DNA of 64,000 nucleotides, taken from NCBI GenBank assembly GCA_947846985.1, contig CANTUZ010000005.1:558001-622000 (forward strand), in the 5' to 3' direction. Shown in pieces: positions 42,801 through 53,850 of this stretch. A program made the translations under genes and the position numbers. How positions within the stretch are numbered: the first letter of the stretch is position 1; each line of letters begins with the position of its first letter. The notes beneath the pieces are model-generated. The model was not told where the DNA came from, searched no databases, and was given only the letters and a program-made list of their open reading frames with translations. Origin of the DNA: Fratercula arctica (lineage: Eukaryota > Chordata > Aves > Charadriiformes > Alcidae).

Positions 42801-45800
42801 GTCCAGCCTGGCCTTGAACCCCTCCAGGGATGGGGCAGCCACAGCTTCTCTGGGCAACCTGGGCCAGGGGCTCACCCCCCTCACAGCAAAAAATTTCTTC
42901 CTAATATCTAATATAAATTGACCCGTTTTCAGTTTAAAACCATTACCCCTCATCCTATCGCTCCACTCCCAGATAAACAGCCCCTCCCTAGCTTTCCTGT
43001 AGGCTCCCTTCAGGTACTGGAAGGCTGCTATAAGTCCTCCCCGGAGCCTTCTCTTCTCCAGGCTGAACCCCCCCAGCTCTCTCAGCCTGTCCCCACAGCA
43101 GAGGGGCTCCAGCCCTCCCAGCATCTCCGGGGCCTCCTCTGGCCCCGCTCCAACAGGTCCAGGTCCTTCTTGTGCAAGACATTTCATGGCAAACAAAAGC
43201 GTGGGGAGCTGCCTGGATGCAGTGTTGCAAACCATGTTGCTCTGCTAACCCATAGTAATCAGGGTTGGTTCACAAATGATTTGCCAACCCAAAAAGACGT
43301 GAAGTTTATCAAGGATATAGTTCTGTGAAATTTGTACTGCCATTACCTGCAAATGTACCTTGAAACATGTTACTGGAGTAGACTATATACATTCTGCATT
43401 GAGCATAATTATCTGCGCCTCCGCTGGGCTGGTAAGGCATGAAATTCAGTGCAAGCATAATGCCGGGTGCACCGTCCAGGGCTACAAAATGGAACCTGAC
43501 CTTCGTTAATACATCAAGCTAGGATGAATCAGGGTTTCTCAGGCTTTTGAATACTAAAAATAAAATCAAGGTCAGTTTCTAATTAAGTGTGACCTGTTGT
43601 GAACACAAATAATGCCGTTTGCATGTATAGTGCTGTGGCCTGCTAGGGAGAAACAGGCACACAAAGGTGTTTTTGTGACTTAGCTGCATCCCCAGCTTGA
43701 GTTGGTCCCAAGACAGTTCAGCTCCTTTGAAGGCAGAGCAGCTTCAGACTTATTTTAATGGTGCTTGGGTGGGGACATTAGGAAAACAGCAACAAAACTC
43801 CTTCCTCAAACATGTCTGTTGACCCTTTTCATGTTGGATTTATCCCCTTTGGGAGTGACAACTGTCTTCAACAAGCTAGTTACGTTGTTCTCACCAATAG
43901 TTGACTCTGCCAGAAAAATGCAAGTAGCACAATGCCAAAAATGGGTGTCTGCCAACTGATTTACTGATCGTTGGGCGTCTTTGAATTACTGCAGATACTG
44001 CACTTGTGGAAGATTTTAGGAAGGGGGATTTCATTATTAGGGCTAGAAATGCCACCTTGCAGACATTCAAGTAAGAGCCCAAGTTCTGCAGACAGGGATG
44101 TGCCACGTCAGGCAGTTCAGGAGCACCGTCCTTCACCTGGCTCCCTTAACTAGTGGCCCTGGGGGCTTCTTTGCAGCTCCCAGTTTGTGTGCTGGACTTG
44201 GCATGTCCAAGGCCTGAGAGCCAGGAGCTCTGGGGCAGGAAGGAAAAGAGCCACTTGGTTCCTGCAGGTGCTGTAAGTGCCTGGAAAGTGGAGGCAGTTG
44301 TTTAAGGCCGACCAAACTGCACCTCTGCAGTGTTAGCCTGAACCCGGGTGACTTTGGCAGAGGAGGATCGGGAGGAGGAGGAGGAGGAGGCTGCCCAGGC
44401 AGGAGGAAGGGCTGGCGGGGAGGTGCCATCCTCCTTCCGAGCCGGAGGGAACCCTCCTGGTCCCGGCTCTCCGACACGGGCTGAGGAGAGGAAAGCAGAA
44501 CGCAGCGTGTCACAGGCAACGTGGACTGCAGTTCTTTCACATAGTTCCCCGTTGTGCCTAAACCACAAATGTTTTGGAGGGGAGATAAGAGCTTGGATGC
44601 GAACAAAGGCGGTTTTGTTTTTTCTGTTGTTTTAAAAATAAACACATCAGTGAATGCTTGCACCAGTGTCTGTGTAAGTTCATTACAGCTGCACTCCCTG
44701 TTCAAACTCGGAGGCGGGTAGGAACTTGTCCTGTTTTGGACAGGCGGTCATGTTTTAATTTTCTGTAGCAGTCAGATACCTCCCAAGATGACACTCCTCT
44801 AAAGCTTTAAAAAAAACAACAGTGCAACAAAACATATCTGCGTGGCAGAGGCTATTCTGGGAACTTCGAGCTGGCTTCTGCTCTGGAATCTGTTGGGGTT
44901 TGTGTTTGTTCAAGTCACTTGCTGCCTGGTCGGCTGGCAGAAGGGTATCAAGCAGTCTGCAGTTGTACTGTAGCCGTTAGTTTAGCCATATAATGCAGGA
45001 ATTATTGTGCACTTCTAAAGCTGTGACTGGAAGTGAGCACAACTTGGGGCAGGTTTGCATTTCGGGGCATCGGTTGAGTGGCCTCAGCTGTTTTAGACCT
45101 GAGTGAAATGAATGGTGCCTCTGTGAGAAAGTTTAGCTTGTTTCTAGACGAAGTACAGCTGATGGGAATTGTTTCCTCTGGCTGAACCCTGCTCTTTCTC
45201 CTGCTACCTGCCCATCTTTGCAGTGGCTTCAGTGGAAATGACACTGAAGAAATGGCTGTTCCTTTCCCAGCCAGCCTGGGATTCGGTTACCTTCTGCAGG
45301 GAGCGAGAGAGCTTGGCAGTTGAAGTTATTACCTCTAAGAGTTACGATGCTTTGGCGTTGTAGGTTGCCTGGATCTTTTTCACTGCTTAATGACAATAGC
45401 TTTCAGCACAACTTAGATCTATGAGATTTCAGTGTGAATTTCTCTTGCCTCCTGCAAAAATCTCATCGATGTGCTTTGTCATGAAACAGTTTGCTGCTGA
45501 AAGCAGCGGGCCTGGCTGCCTCTGTCAGACTCTGGGAAATGCGTGACCCCCTTTTTATTTTTATGGACATTCCAGTCATACCTAAAACATTCGATAAAGA
45601 TGGTTGGTTGTTGGTTTTTTTTTTCTTGGGCTCTGTTTTGCTGAGAACTTTTCTGTTCATGTGCACTTCAGCAGCAAGTTGGTTTCTGCTGGGCTTCAGC
45701 CCTTCAGCCAGCAGGTCCTGGCACTCGGTCCAACGGAGAAGGACTTACCAGAGCTCGTTGACTTGCAATGTCATATATCCAACTATGTCTCAACAATACC

Positions 45801-48691
45801 CTTAGAGATTTGCCTGAAAGCATGTCAACACCTACAAGCAATGCGGGGGGACACTTACCTACAGATCTGCGTCAGTGTTTCTCCCTCTGGCTGGATGCTG
45901 CCCGAGGCCTCGGACAGATAGTGTGGTCCAGCGGCGAGAGCTGTGTCAGGGACAGCTCGGCTGAGCTGCTGCAAACCCCGGCTCTCCTGAGAGCACACGG
46001 AGATTTCAGTGGCCGGGTCACTCTGTCTGGCCTGGCCGCTTTCCAGTTTTCCCACGTGATCGTCATTACTGAGTTTCTGACGTGCCTTTACAGTCCCAGC
46101 CTGTGAGAAGTCAGTGGGAGTTGAGCTTTGCCTCCAGTGGGCCGGAATCAGCCCCACAAAGTCCAGCTCCCTAATTAGAGAAAGTGTAGCTCCCTAATTG
46201 GAGTGGTAAAGCACAGCCAGCCCCTGGGGGGCAGCTCGTTTTTTGGTTTCTTCCCGAGCGTTGCAAGGCTTGCCGTGTATTCCGGTAGTGCTGTTGGGTC
46301 CTGCCGCTGGGCTGAGCGTGGCCAACAGCCTGTAGCTGGGATGTCAGGGTCGCCCAGTGGGCTCTTAAAAGCTAGAGTATCTTACGTCTGTTTTCCTCCG
46401 GGCTAGTCACTAAATGCAGATGTATCCGTTTTCTCCTCTGGCTGTCCTTCCCTCCTCCCTCAAGGATTCAATCTCTGATATATATATTGCACCCCAGAGA
46501 GTGGATGTTAAGAGAGACGGTAGATGTCTCCAAGCCTTTGGCCTCCTGGTGACCTTGCTGGAACAGTTGGGCTAGATGGGCTGCCCCCCTTAAGTGCAGA
46601 CAGAGTCGTTTGTCAGGAAAATGTTCTTTAAATGTCTTCCAGCGGCGAAGTGAGCATGCTAATGAGTTTTTAATGGTATTCTGCAGTGATGCTGCATGAA
46701 AGAGTGTCTCCTCCTCCTCCATCGTGGCCGCTGATTAAAACCACGCTTTCCAAAGCTTTAGTCTGGCTCTCATCTGGAGGCACTTGCCGTCCCCGAGAGG
46801 AGGGGTGTGCAGACAGGTAGCCGGTCCTCCAGCGCCTGCTTCAGACCGCCTTGTTTTCCAGCTCTGGCGTTTTTCGCATAGCAGCTGTAAATCCCAGCAC
46901 TGTTTTTCTAACTTCAGCAGGACTTCTCCTCTCGGAGCTCTGCAGAGTCGCTGCGTGGGCAGGCCGTGTGTTTGTGTGTCAGGAAGGTAATGTGGAAGGA
47001 CAAGTCAATCTGTGATTTCACTCACCTGTGAAGGGAGTAGAGGCCATATTCTTCTCTTCATCTCCGCCCTTGGGGAGGGAGGATGTTTACTTGCTGAGAA
47101 CTTCCATGTGTAGAAATGAGATCTGGAAATAATTTGAGTCTTTGAGTGGTCTCACCGCTCAGCCTGAACTCCCCCAGCTGCGGGGCGGGGAGCAGTCCCT
47201 GAAATCCTCGGTGAGTCCCCGTCTTCTCTGCCAGTTTGGGGTAAACAAGCAGGACAGACCAAGAGTGGGAGGCAGGAGAGAGGCGTGTGGGAGGAGAAGG
47301 GACTTGCTGCAGCAGCCAATTAGCTGTGCTTCTGCTACAAACAGTGGGCCAAAGCTCTTTTCACTGAGCCTTTGCCAGAATTTATCCAGGTGAGCAAGGA
47401 GAGACGAGTTTCTTCCAGCTGCCTGTGATGCTTTAGGAGGAGCAAGGGCTTCCATGGTGACCAGCGTAGCACAGGAGAAGGGGCTGCAGGGGGGTTAGCC
47501 TGCACCATGAGCAAAGACATGATCACATAAGATCATGTGAACGTGCCAGGGGACTTTATCTTACTCTAATCCTACAAGTTCCTGCAGGTTCGTCATCTAC
47601 TGCTGCCTCCATAGCTGTTTCTGATCTTATCCCTCACCTGACAGAGAGGTGCCGCCCTGCAGACTCTCCCGTCACTTGGCTGATGCGGGTACAGCACCTT
47701 GAGGCTTTTGGTTTCGCACCACGAAGCCAACAACCTGGCAGGGTTCCCTCCTTCCCGCGTGGCTTCGTAGGATCTGGGCTCTGTAAGGCAGGATGTGTTC
47801 CTCTGCTTGAAACCTGCTCACCGATAGGAGGAGAATGTAAAGAATTAGAGAGTGACACTTTTAAAATTTATTTTTAAGGAAAGATCTCGTCCGTGTGGAG
47901 GCTACTGTGATTGAGAAGACGGAGTCATGGCCAAAAATTAACATGCGCTTTTGGAAGAGGCACAACTATCAGAGGAAGAAAAGTAAGATGAAAGGAATCC
48001 AGAGCTTCCTTCCCTGCTGTTTTGTTGCTGGATCCGGGAGGGGGATGTATGGTGACACAAGGCAGCGCCTGGGGAGGGAGCCTCATTCGCCATGTCCCCA
48101 GGGCCCCTCATGGCATGGCACCTCTTCCCCAGCCCCCTGTATTCGGAGCACGGCGCCTTAATATTCCCCCGGGCCAGCACCCTTTGTTAGGTGGCCTTGC
48201 AAAAGACCGTGCTGAAAAAAACAAAAATAGCCTGGGTAGAAAAGCAATCTTGTTCCCTTTCCAAAGCCTTAAATATTGGAAATGTCGTCACAGATATTAG
48301 CAAGTCTGAACAGTGTCCTGTGCCAGGCTTCTGGATTCCCCGCTGACTGCCCCTTCTCAGGTACGACTGAGAGGCAGAATTGTCACCGCTTTTCCACAGA
48401 AGGGATGCTAAAACCTTGGCCAGCCTGACACAGTCCCACGGGAGCTCTGCCTGGCCCTCCCGTTCCTGCCGCGGCAGTGGTGTCCCGCTGTCCTGCCAGC
48501 ATCGCCAGCGCCCCCCAGGAGCCCTCCCGCCCTGGCACGCCTTGGGCTCACGGAGCTGACAGGTACGCAACAGGATTTTGTGCTGTCATCTGATCTTTTT
48601 CTTTTTCTCTTTTCATTCTTTTTCAGTCATCACGAACCCACAGACCGTCCTCCGGATAAACACCATAGAAATTTTCCCCTGTTTGTCATGA
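30855..48691 (+). CDS. MRPL21: MRPL21, mitochondrial ribosomal protein bL21m (complete)
   Basis: Nuclear gene for a structural protein of the mitochondrial 39S large ribosomal subunit, of the bacterial L21 family. Seven exons join in frame: 30855-30894, 32546-32606, 36662-36747, 39828-39991, 41509-41561, 47879-47982 and 48627-48691. They give 190 residues and a TGA stop, slightly shorter than the roughly 205-residue human protein. The N-terminus ([13 protein letters not shown], then VVRHQSS) is Arg/Ser/Ala-rich without acidic residues, typical of a mitochondrial targeting peptide. The conserved L21 core starts near residue 63: [20 protein letters not shown], then [19 protein letters not shown] and [14 protein letters not shown]. 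The C-terminus ends [12 protein letters not shown] and CLS. All introns are GT-AG. The start was chosen because it is the first ATG of the exon, in a strong context 56 bases from the divergent IGHMBP2 start. Confidence 0.96.
30895..32545 (+). other. MRPL21 intron 1
   Basis: 1.65 kb. The first few hundred bases are CpG-rich, the tail of the promoter CpG island. The rest is unremarkable. Confidence 0.88.
32546..32606 (+). CDS. MRPL21: MRPL21 exon 2
   Basis: Residues 14-34, [19 protein letters not shown] plus a split Gly. The acceptor is CTTTTTAG and the donor CAAGG|GTAATG. It continues the basic, Ser-rich leader. Sequence conservation is weak here, so support comes from the splice sites and the frame. 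Confidence 0.88.
32607..36661 (+). other. MRPL21 intron 2
   Basis: 4.1 kb containing one CR1 copy (33050-33699). The rest shows no gene, RNA or repeat that I can name. Confidence 0.88.
33050..33699 (+). mobile_element. CR1 LINE fragment (5'-truncated), copy 1
   Basis: Carries typical CR1 3'-ORF sequence (CACTGGTGAGGCCTCACCTC, then GGAGCGTGTCCAGAGAAGGG and CTGGAGAAGAGGAGGCTGAG) and ends in the CR1 tail GATGATCTTAAAGG and CTATGATTCTGTGA. About 650 bases remain and the reading frame is broken. It shares a subfamily type with the copy at 51905. Confidence 0.93.
36662..36747 (+). CDS. MRPL21: MRPL21 exon 3
   Basis: Residues 34-63. It encodes [20 protein letters not shown], nearly identical to the human [20 protein letters not shown] segment. 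The acceptor is ATTCACAG and the donor GCAG|GTAAAG. Confidence 0.95.
36921..36961 (+). repeat. Short tandem duplication
   Basis: Two adjacent copies of GAGGTTTGGGTAGAATAT (18 and 19 bases) in MRPL21 intron 3. Confidence 0.85.
37111..37221 (+). repeat. Direct repeat, 73-base offset
   Basis: The stretch starting GCCAGCATAAGCAGTTGGAT at 37111 recurs at 37184, with about 31 identical bases and further similarity in CAGAGAGCT/ACAGAGCT. It is a small recent duplication in MRPL21 intron 3. Confidence 0.88.
39828..39991 (+). CDS. MRPL21: MRPL21 exon 4
   Basis: Residues 63-117. It holds the start of the L21 fold ([17 protein letters not shown], then [10 protein letters not shown] and CGDRIRMEK). The acceptor is GCCAACAG and the donor GAAAAG|GTGACG, phase 0. 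Confidence 0.97.
39992..41508 (+). other. MRPL21 intron 4
   Basis: 1.5 kb of unique sequence. I see no feature in it. Confidence 0.88.
41509..41561 (+). CDS. MRPL21: MRPL21 exon 5
   Basis: Residues 118-135, [17 protein letters not shown] plus a split Gly. The acceptor is TTCCATAG and the donor CTGGG|GTAAGA. It matches the human segment VLLVGADNFTLLGKPLLG. Confidence 0.95.
42687..43178 (-). mobile_element. CR1 LINE fragment, copy 2 (reverse)
   Basis: On the plus strand it begins with the reverse-complement CR1 tail ATAGAATCACAGAATGG, then GGTTGGAAGGGACCTC. It runs back through the coding 3' end with the CCTGGAGGGGTTCAAGG-type text. It is the same subfamily as the copy at 56010 (GGAGATGCTGGGAGGGCTGG). 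Confidence 0.93.
44371..44391 (+). repeat. GGA microsatellite
   Basis: About seven GGA/GAG triplets in MRPL21 intron 5. They create an artefactual poly-Pro or poly-Glu stretch in spurious reading frames. Confidence 0.85.
47879..47982 (+). CDS. MRPL21: MRPL21 exon 6
   Basis: Residues 135-170. It encodes [18 protein letters not shown] followed by a basic stretch ([13 protein letters not shown]), as expected for an rRNA-binding tail. The acceptor is TTTTTAAG and the donor AAAA|GTAAGA. Confidence 0.96.
47983..48626 (+). other. MRPL21 intron 6
   Basis: 0.64 kb ending in a long T-rich polypyrimidine tract. Nothing else is seen. Confidence 0.9.
48627..48691 (+). CDS. MRPL21: MRPL21 exon 7 and stop
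   Basis: Residues 170-190: [16 protein letters not shown], then FPCLS and TGA at 48689-48691. The acceptor is CTTTTTCAG. The PQTVLRIN motif is the conserved L21 C-terminus. Confidence 0.96.
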
Positions 48692-48747
48692 TTGATTGAT
48701 CGGGTGTTGTGTGGCTTGCGTTTATTATTGCTTTAGGCAATTATGGA

Positions 48748-48753
48748 AATAAA
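48748..48753 (+). terminator. MRPL21 polyadenylation signal AATAAA
   Basis: A canonical hexamer 57 bases past the stop, followed within 30-50 bases by T/G-rich sequence (CTTGCTGTTGTCGG). This implies a very short 3' UTR, as is usual for mitochondrial ribosomal protein mRNAs. Confidence 0.85.
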
Positions 48754-51700
48754 ACTGCCTTGTCATTGGAAAGTTCTGGACTTCTTGCTGTTGTCGGAAA
48801 TGGAAATCTATATGTAATTTCTTTTTTAAAAAAAAACAAAATGAAATATTTTTTTAAACTATTATTTCAGCCTTGATGGTGTTTTATTTGTCAGGAGTTT
48901 TAAACAGCCCGGGATCCGCTAGTAGCTGTCAAGCTCTTCCGCCCGGCTGGGTCTGCCTTTGCCTGCCCCTCTCTGTGCTGCAGGAATCCGGGCTCTCGGC
49001 TGTGTCTTAAAAATACCTTGGGCTTCGCTGGTTGTGGAAGAAAAGGGCCATCTGCCTGCCCGCTCCCAGAGGTAAGGCTCTGAGCTGGAAGGCACCACCC
49101 GTGTGTAGAATTAGTCCATGGAAAGAGCCCGTTGCTGTGCGTAGTCATCGGTGTCCTTGCGAGCGTCCCTACCCTGGGCCTGCGAGCACACGCGGTTCCA
49201 GCAGAGCGCCAGGCGTGTTCGGGGGAGCTGATGTGCCCTCTGGAAACACTCGTTGCTCTCCACAGACTGCAGTTACGTGGCTGTAAGTAGGTGAGGTGGT
49301 TTTAAGGGTGCCAACTGTAATTTTGACCCCTGCCCCTTCTCCTCTCCTGACAAAAGCCCTGCTGCTCTGTGCATATAATTCCTGGCATCGTATGGCTCCA
49401 GGCAATATCCTGGCGTACGGTGTGGCCTGCTGAAGAGAGCAGTGAAACAAGATGACTGCAGGATCCCAAATCTACTCCCAGCTCATGTTAGGTGGTGAAA
49501 ATCCTTAAAGATTAGCAACAGGAGATGCAGCTGAGAAGCTGCCCTCCTCACGGCGAGCCAGAGAGTCTACTGCATAGCAATGAACTGTGTGTATTGATAC
49601 CATCAAAATAACCTATCGGTGGCTCAGGAGGGATTTCATGCCTACCTGCTTGACCTACTGAGTATATTTTCATGTCTAGATCTTGGTGTTTTCTCTCCAC
49701 TGTGGCTGCGAGTGGAGCACGGTCACTTGCTGAGCAGCGTGTGGAAGGCCAGATTGAGCAGGGTTGTTCAGCCAGCAGCTGCCTGTGTTCCTGGGCTGTC
49801 GTAACTACCGGGAGGTTTCCTAGAGCTTTCGGCCGGCTCTCAGGGTGGCTATCAGATTCTCTACGGCTCCCATGAGAAGTGATAAGCGGGCCCTGCTCAC
49901 CTTGTCACTTCTAGGGAGTACCTTGCTTCAAATGGCGGCGCAGGCTGCCTTTCGTCTTGCCTGAGCAGCCGGAGACAGACGCCGGCGCGCCTGGGTTGAG
50001 GCAGTTCTCCAGTGGCTGAGAGATGGTCACTGGCACAGGGGACTCGGCTCTTCCCCTCCGGGATCGCCTGGCACGAGCAGCCCCGGGGAGATGCTCGTCC
50101 TTCTCTGCTGACTCTGTGAGGAGGTTGGACTCCTGGATTTTAAACAGCCAAGAGTAATATGAAGGCAGGGACCTTCCCGCGACCAGCTTTGATCCTTGTG
50201 TGCTCGGTTCCAAGCTCTCGCACGGGGACGGCAGCGGGGACACCTCTGCTCCCCTCTCCCAGCGGTGGCTCCGGTGCTGCGCTGGGACCACGGATCCCAG
50301 CAGTGGTGGTGGGTGGCAGAGCGGCGCGGGCTGGCACGAGGACTGTCGCAGCCACTGCCTTCCCGTTACAGCTTGTTCGGAGCCCGCAGCGGAAGCGGCG
50401 CTGCCAGCTGAGGCGGGTTTACTGGGAACCTCGCAGTCCCTCTGTGTTTCCTAAGCACGTGAGTGCTGGGCTGAGCAGCAGCACGCGCGTCTTGGCTTCC
50501 AGAGGATGCAGGGGGAATTTTCTGTCCCTCCCGGTTATGCAGAGACACTTGAAAATAACAAAAGAGACTCCGAGCCTCAGAAATGTGGAAGGAAGAGCCC
50601 AGTGTTGATTCAAAAGAAAAAAAAATGAAATGTCTTAAGGCAATCTGTAAAACTGGTCCCCTCAAAAAAAACCCTTGGGAAATGTAATTCCAATCCAAGT
50701 GAGATACTACATGAGATTGAGATGGACAGCATTTTGTGGGGAGGAAAATGCAGGAAGGTAAGATTCAACCAATAGTAGGAACCCCTAAATTCTGTTTTAA
50801 AAACTTTATGATATAAAATTAGAGCAAAATATTCAGTTGGGTTTTTTTCTTTAAGTAATGCATTCAGACTAAGGCAAAAGGGGATTACTTTTGACATTTT
50901 CTTCACAGGAATGTAAAGAAAAAGCTTTCAGCATTCCAAGCGGGAGCAGAAATCCCCAGTTCTCTGTAGTGAAGTCACAGGTCTCCTTTTGGCTTCACAT
51001 GTTGGGGGGCGGCCGCTTGTGATCCCCTTTCTGGCAGCTGAATGTGGTTTGCCACACTTAAATAGTTTGAGAGCAGAAATTTCTCAGCAAAGCCCCCCCC
51101 CCCCAGCGCTGATTCATCGTGGAAATTTATCTGTTAGGACAAAACATCTCGTCGCACAGCGCGTCGGGTCGGGCTGGAATCTGAGAGGTGCGTTGCCCAG
51201 GGATGGAAGATGAGGCATCCGCAGGGTTAGATGGGATCCAGGCCGGAGCTGCTGCCATGGCGGGGTTTGTCCCCCGCAGTGTCCCCGCGGGGCTGGCTGT
51301 CCGTGTGTCCGCAGGCGGCCTGTGCCCGGCGAGGCGGCGGAGCGGAGCGAGGGGCAGCTCCCAGCGCCTGCTCCCTGCCCGCTGCCTGTCCTGCCTGCTC
51401 TCTCCTGCTTTCGAAGAATGTCGGCAGGACTCCGCGTCGTTCCCTGGCAGAAGGACAATGGGCTTTGCAACGCTGACGTTTTTCCGCAATAAGGAAGCGT
51501 TGTTTTCTCGCCAGGCAGGCTGCCGGCAGCTCTGCCGGGAGGTGCCACCGCTGCTCTGCCAGCCCCGCTTTGCCCTCGCCTCCCCCCATTCCGAGCGCCA
51601 ACGCCTGGGTGCAGCAGTCAGGATTCCAGCTCTGCTGCTCTCCAGCTCCCAGATGGACCGTCCAGGCCCCCCAGTCCCCTTCCCGCCGCCTCCCCGGAGG

Positions 51701-51904
51701 AGCGAAGGGAGGTGTTCAGCCAAGCCCAGTTAAGTAGGTGCTGCTGCCCGGGCGATGGGGGAGCTGCTGGCCTGGCCGAGCATCATCCTTCGCCCTTTGA
51801 AGAGCAATGGACCGTGGCACCTGAACTCACTTGCGGCTGCGTTGGTTTTTTGCTCCCCGGCAGATACAGATGCTTTCAAGGGTTGGTTTGGAGCAAGGTT
51901 TCAA

Positions 51905-52476
51905 TCATTTTCAATCGAGTGCTGTACTGGGCACTGGTGAGGCCTCACCTCGAGCGCTGTGTTCAGCTCTGGGCCCCTCTGTCCAAGAGGGACATTGAAG
52001 TGCTGGAGCGTGTCCAGAGGAGAGCTACCGAGCTGGGGAGGGGTCTGGAGACCCAGCCCCATGAGGAGAGGCTGAGGGAACGGGGCATGGTTAGTCTGGA
52101 GAAGAGGAGGCTGAGGGGAGCCCTCGTTGCCCTCTACAACTACCCGAGAGGAGGCTGTAGAGAGGTGGGGGTTGGCCTCTTCTCCCAGGGGAACAATGAC
52201 AGGACCAGAGGAGATGGTCTGAAGCTGCGGCAGGGGAGGTTTAGATTAGATATTAGGAGGAATTACTTTACTGGAAGAGTGGTCAGGCACTGGAACAGCC
52301 TGCCCAGGGAGGTGGTGGAGTCACCATCCCTAGAGGTATTTAAGAAACGTGTAGATTTGGCACTTCAGGGCATGCTCTAGTGACAGAGATTGTAGGGGGT
52401 TTTTTTCGTGTGTGTATGGTTGGACTCGATGATCCCAAAGGCCCTTTCCAACCAGGAAGATTCTATGATTCCATGA
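51905..52476 (+). mobile_element. CR1 LINE fragment, copy 3
   Basis: Same landmarks as copy 1 (GGGCACTGGTGAGGCCTCAC, then GAGCGTGTCCAGAGGAGAGC), ending TTCTATGATTCCATGATT. A frame of the 3' reverse-transcriptase region stays open across much of it, but the element is heavily 5'-truncated. Confidence 0.93.
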
Positions 52477-53629
52477 TTAAAAGGCTAATGCTGTTCTAAA
52501 CCCTCCAGCGGGATGCGATGGTCATGGCTGCTCGGATGCAAAGTCCGCAGCTTTGGGGAGCTTGGATTTGGGTTTCGCATCCTGACAACAGTAAGATCAT
52601 CCTCACGATTGAAGGTCATCCTACAGGACAGCTTTCTGCAGCCTACCTCCAGGGCTCTGCCTGGGCAAGTTTTAAATTGCCTACGTGACGGGGTTCCTCT
52701 TCCTTCCCTTGGCAAGTTACTCTGTGCTCTAAAATAGGCTTCACAAGCAAAGCCGTTTCTCGCAGCGTGAAGGCTCCCCGTTGTGCGGATCCATTATTTG
52801 CGCAGCCTAATGAAGTGTGAGAGACGTGGTAAGCGTCGGCGTCCCGTCTTCCCCACGGCCGGCTTCTGCAGAGAAACAAAACTGCACCAACCTCTCTCTT
52901 TGGGAGCCGAGGGCCGGGAAAGGGGTTTAGCGACTTGGTTCTGATATTTGGTCGTGCTCAACGTTCATGTGCTCCACCGTGTCGTGAGCTGCAGGTGTTT
53001 ATCCTGTGGAAGCGGCAAGGCAGCTTGAAAAGCTCTTGGGACCTCCAGGGTGGGAGGGAAATGCTGTTAATATGCCCCTTTGGTGTGGTTTTTTTCCCCT
53101 GTCAGCTTTGCCAAGGAGCCTTTGAACTCTTACGTGGAGCCAGATTTATTTTCTCAGCATGATGTGGACACGTTTCGGCTGCGCGTCGAAATACGCTTTA
53201 GCGGTCAGAAATCGGCAACAGACAGAATGTGACACCAGGAAACTGCGCTGGTTTCATTTCTCTTGGCTAGAGGTTTCCTTTCAGGTCTCTTGTGACCTGA
53301 AAAACTGCCCCTTCACGAAGAAGAGAAAGGGAACGCTTCACCCCGGGTCGGGCCTGGCACAAAGCCCTTACGGAGAAGTCGGAGAGCAGCCAAACCTGGG
53401 CTGAGCAGGCCCTGGGGCCGGGTGCCTTTCCTCTGTTTTCTCTCTCCCTGTTGGTAGGACATGGAGAAGCCACTGGGCTCCATGTCCCCGCTCCTGCCGC
53501 CTCTCTGCCCGGCCGCCAACGTGGCATTCGCAGGGCTCGAGCAAAGGCAGGGGCTGATTTCAGTAGGAACGGAGCGAGTCCCCGAAGCTGACGAGGAAGG
53601 AGAGGGCCCCGAAGCCTGAGAGCACGTTT

Positions 53630-53850
53630 TTAATTGCGTGCTGGCTTTGCTATAGCAACCCCAAATATGTTTATTGACAGGGCGGCGTGGCTTCGGTTAT
53701 GTCCTTGGAGAGCATTCCCCGGCGGCCCCGTGCGACGTTAACTCTCAAGAGGCGCGCTAGCAGTGGAGCTTGCTGGTCCCAATTGGAACAATGTTGGTAC
53801 AGTCATTAACGAGCGACAATTAAATGTGACATGTGAGTGGGAAACGTGGG
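53630..53850. promoter_or_regulatory. Candidate element with X-box-like palindrome
   Basis: Contains the 12-base palindrome TTGCTATAGCAA at 53647-53658, extended to AGCAACC on one side. It resembles an RFX X-box (consensus GTTGCCATGGCAAC). Nearby are CAAATATGTTTATTGACA and CATTAACGAGCGACAATTAA. Its role is unknown. Confidence 0.3.

Larger units (their letters stand above)
41562..47878 (+). other. MRPL21 intron 5 (6.3 kb)
   Basis: Holds one reverse-oriented CR1 copy (42687-43178) and a GGA-type microsatellite at 44371-44391. A twice-occurring 12-mer AGCTCCCTAATT lies at 46165 and 46188. No host gene or RNA was identified. Confidence 0.88.

Noticed and set aside
44133..44705. 190-codon minus-strand frame in MRPL21 intron 5
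   Set aside because: The poly-Pro part comes from the GGA microsatellite. No splice context, domain or homology was seen.
51712..52380. 222-codon plus-strand frame
   Set aside because: Its C-terminal two-thirds is CR1 reverse-transcriptase 3' sequence from a truncated element. It is annotated as CR1 copy 3.
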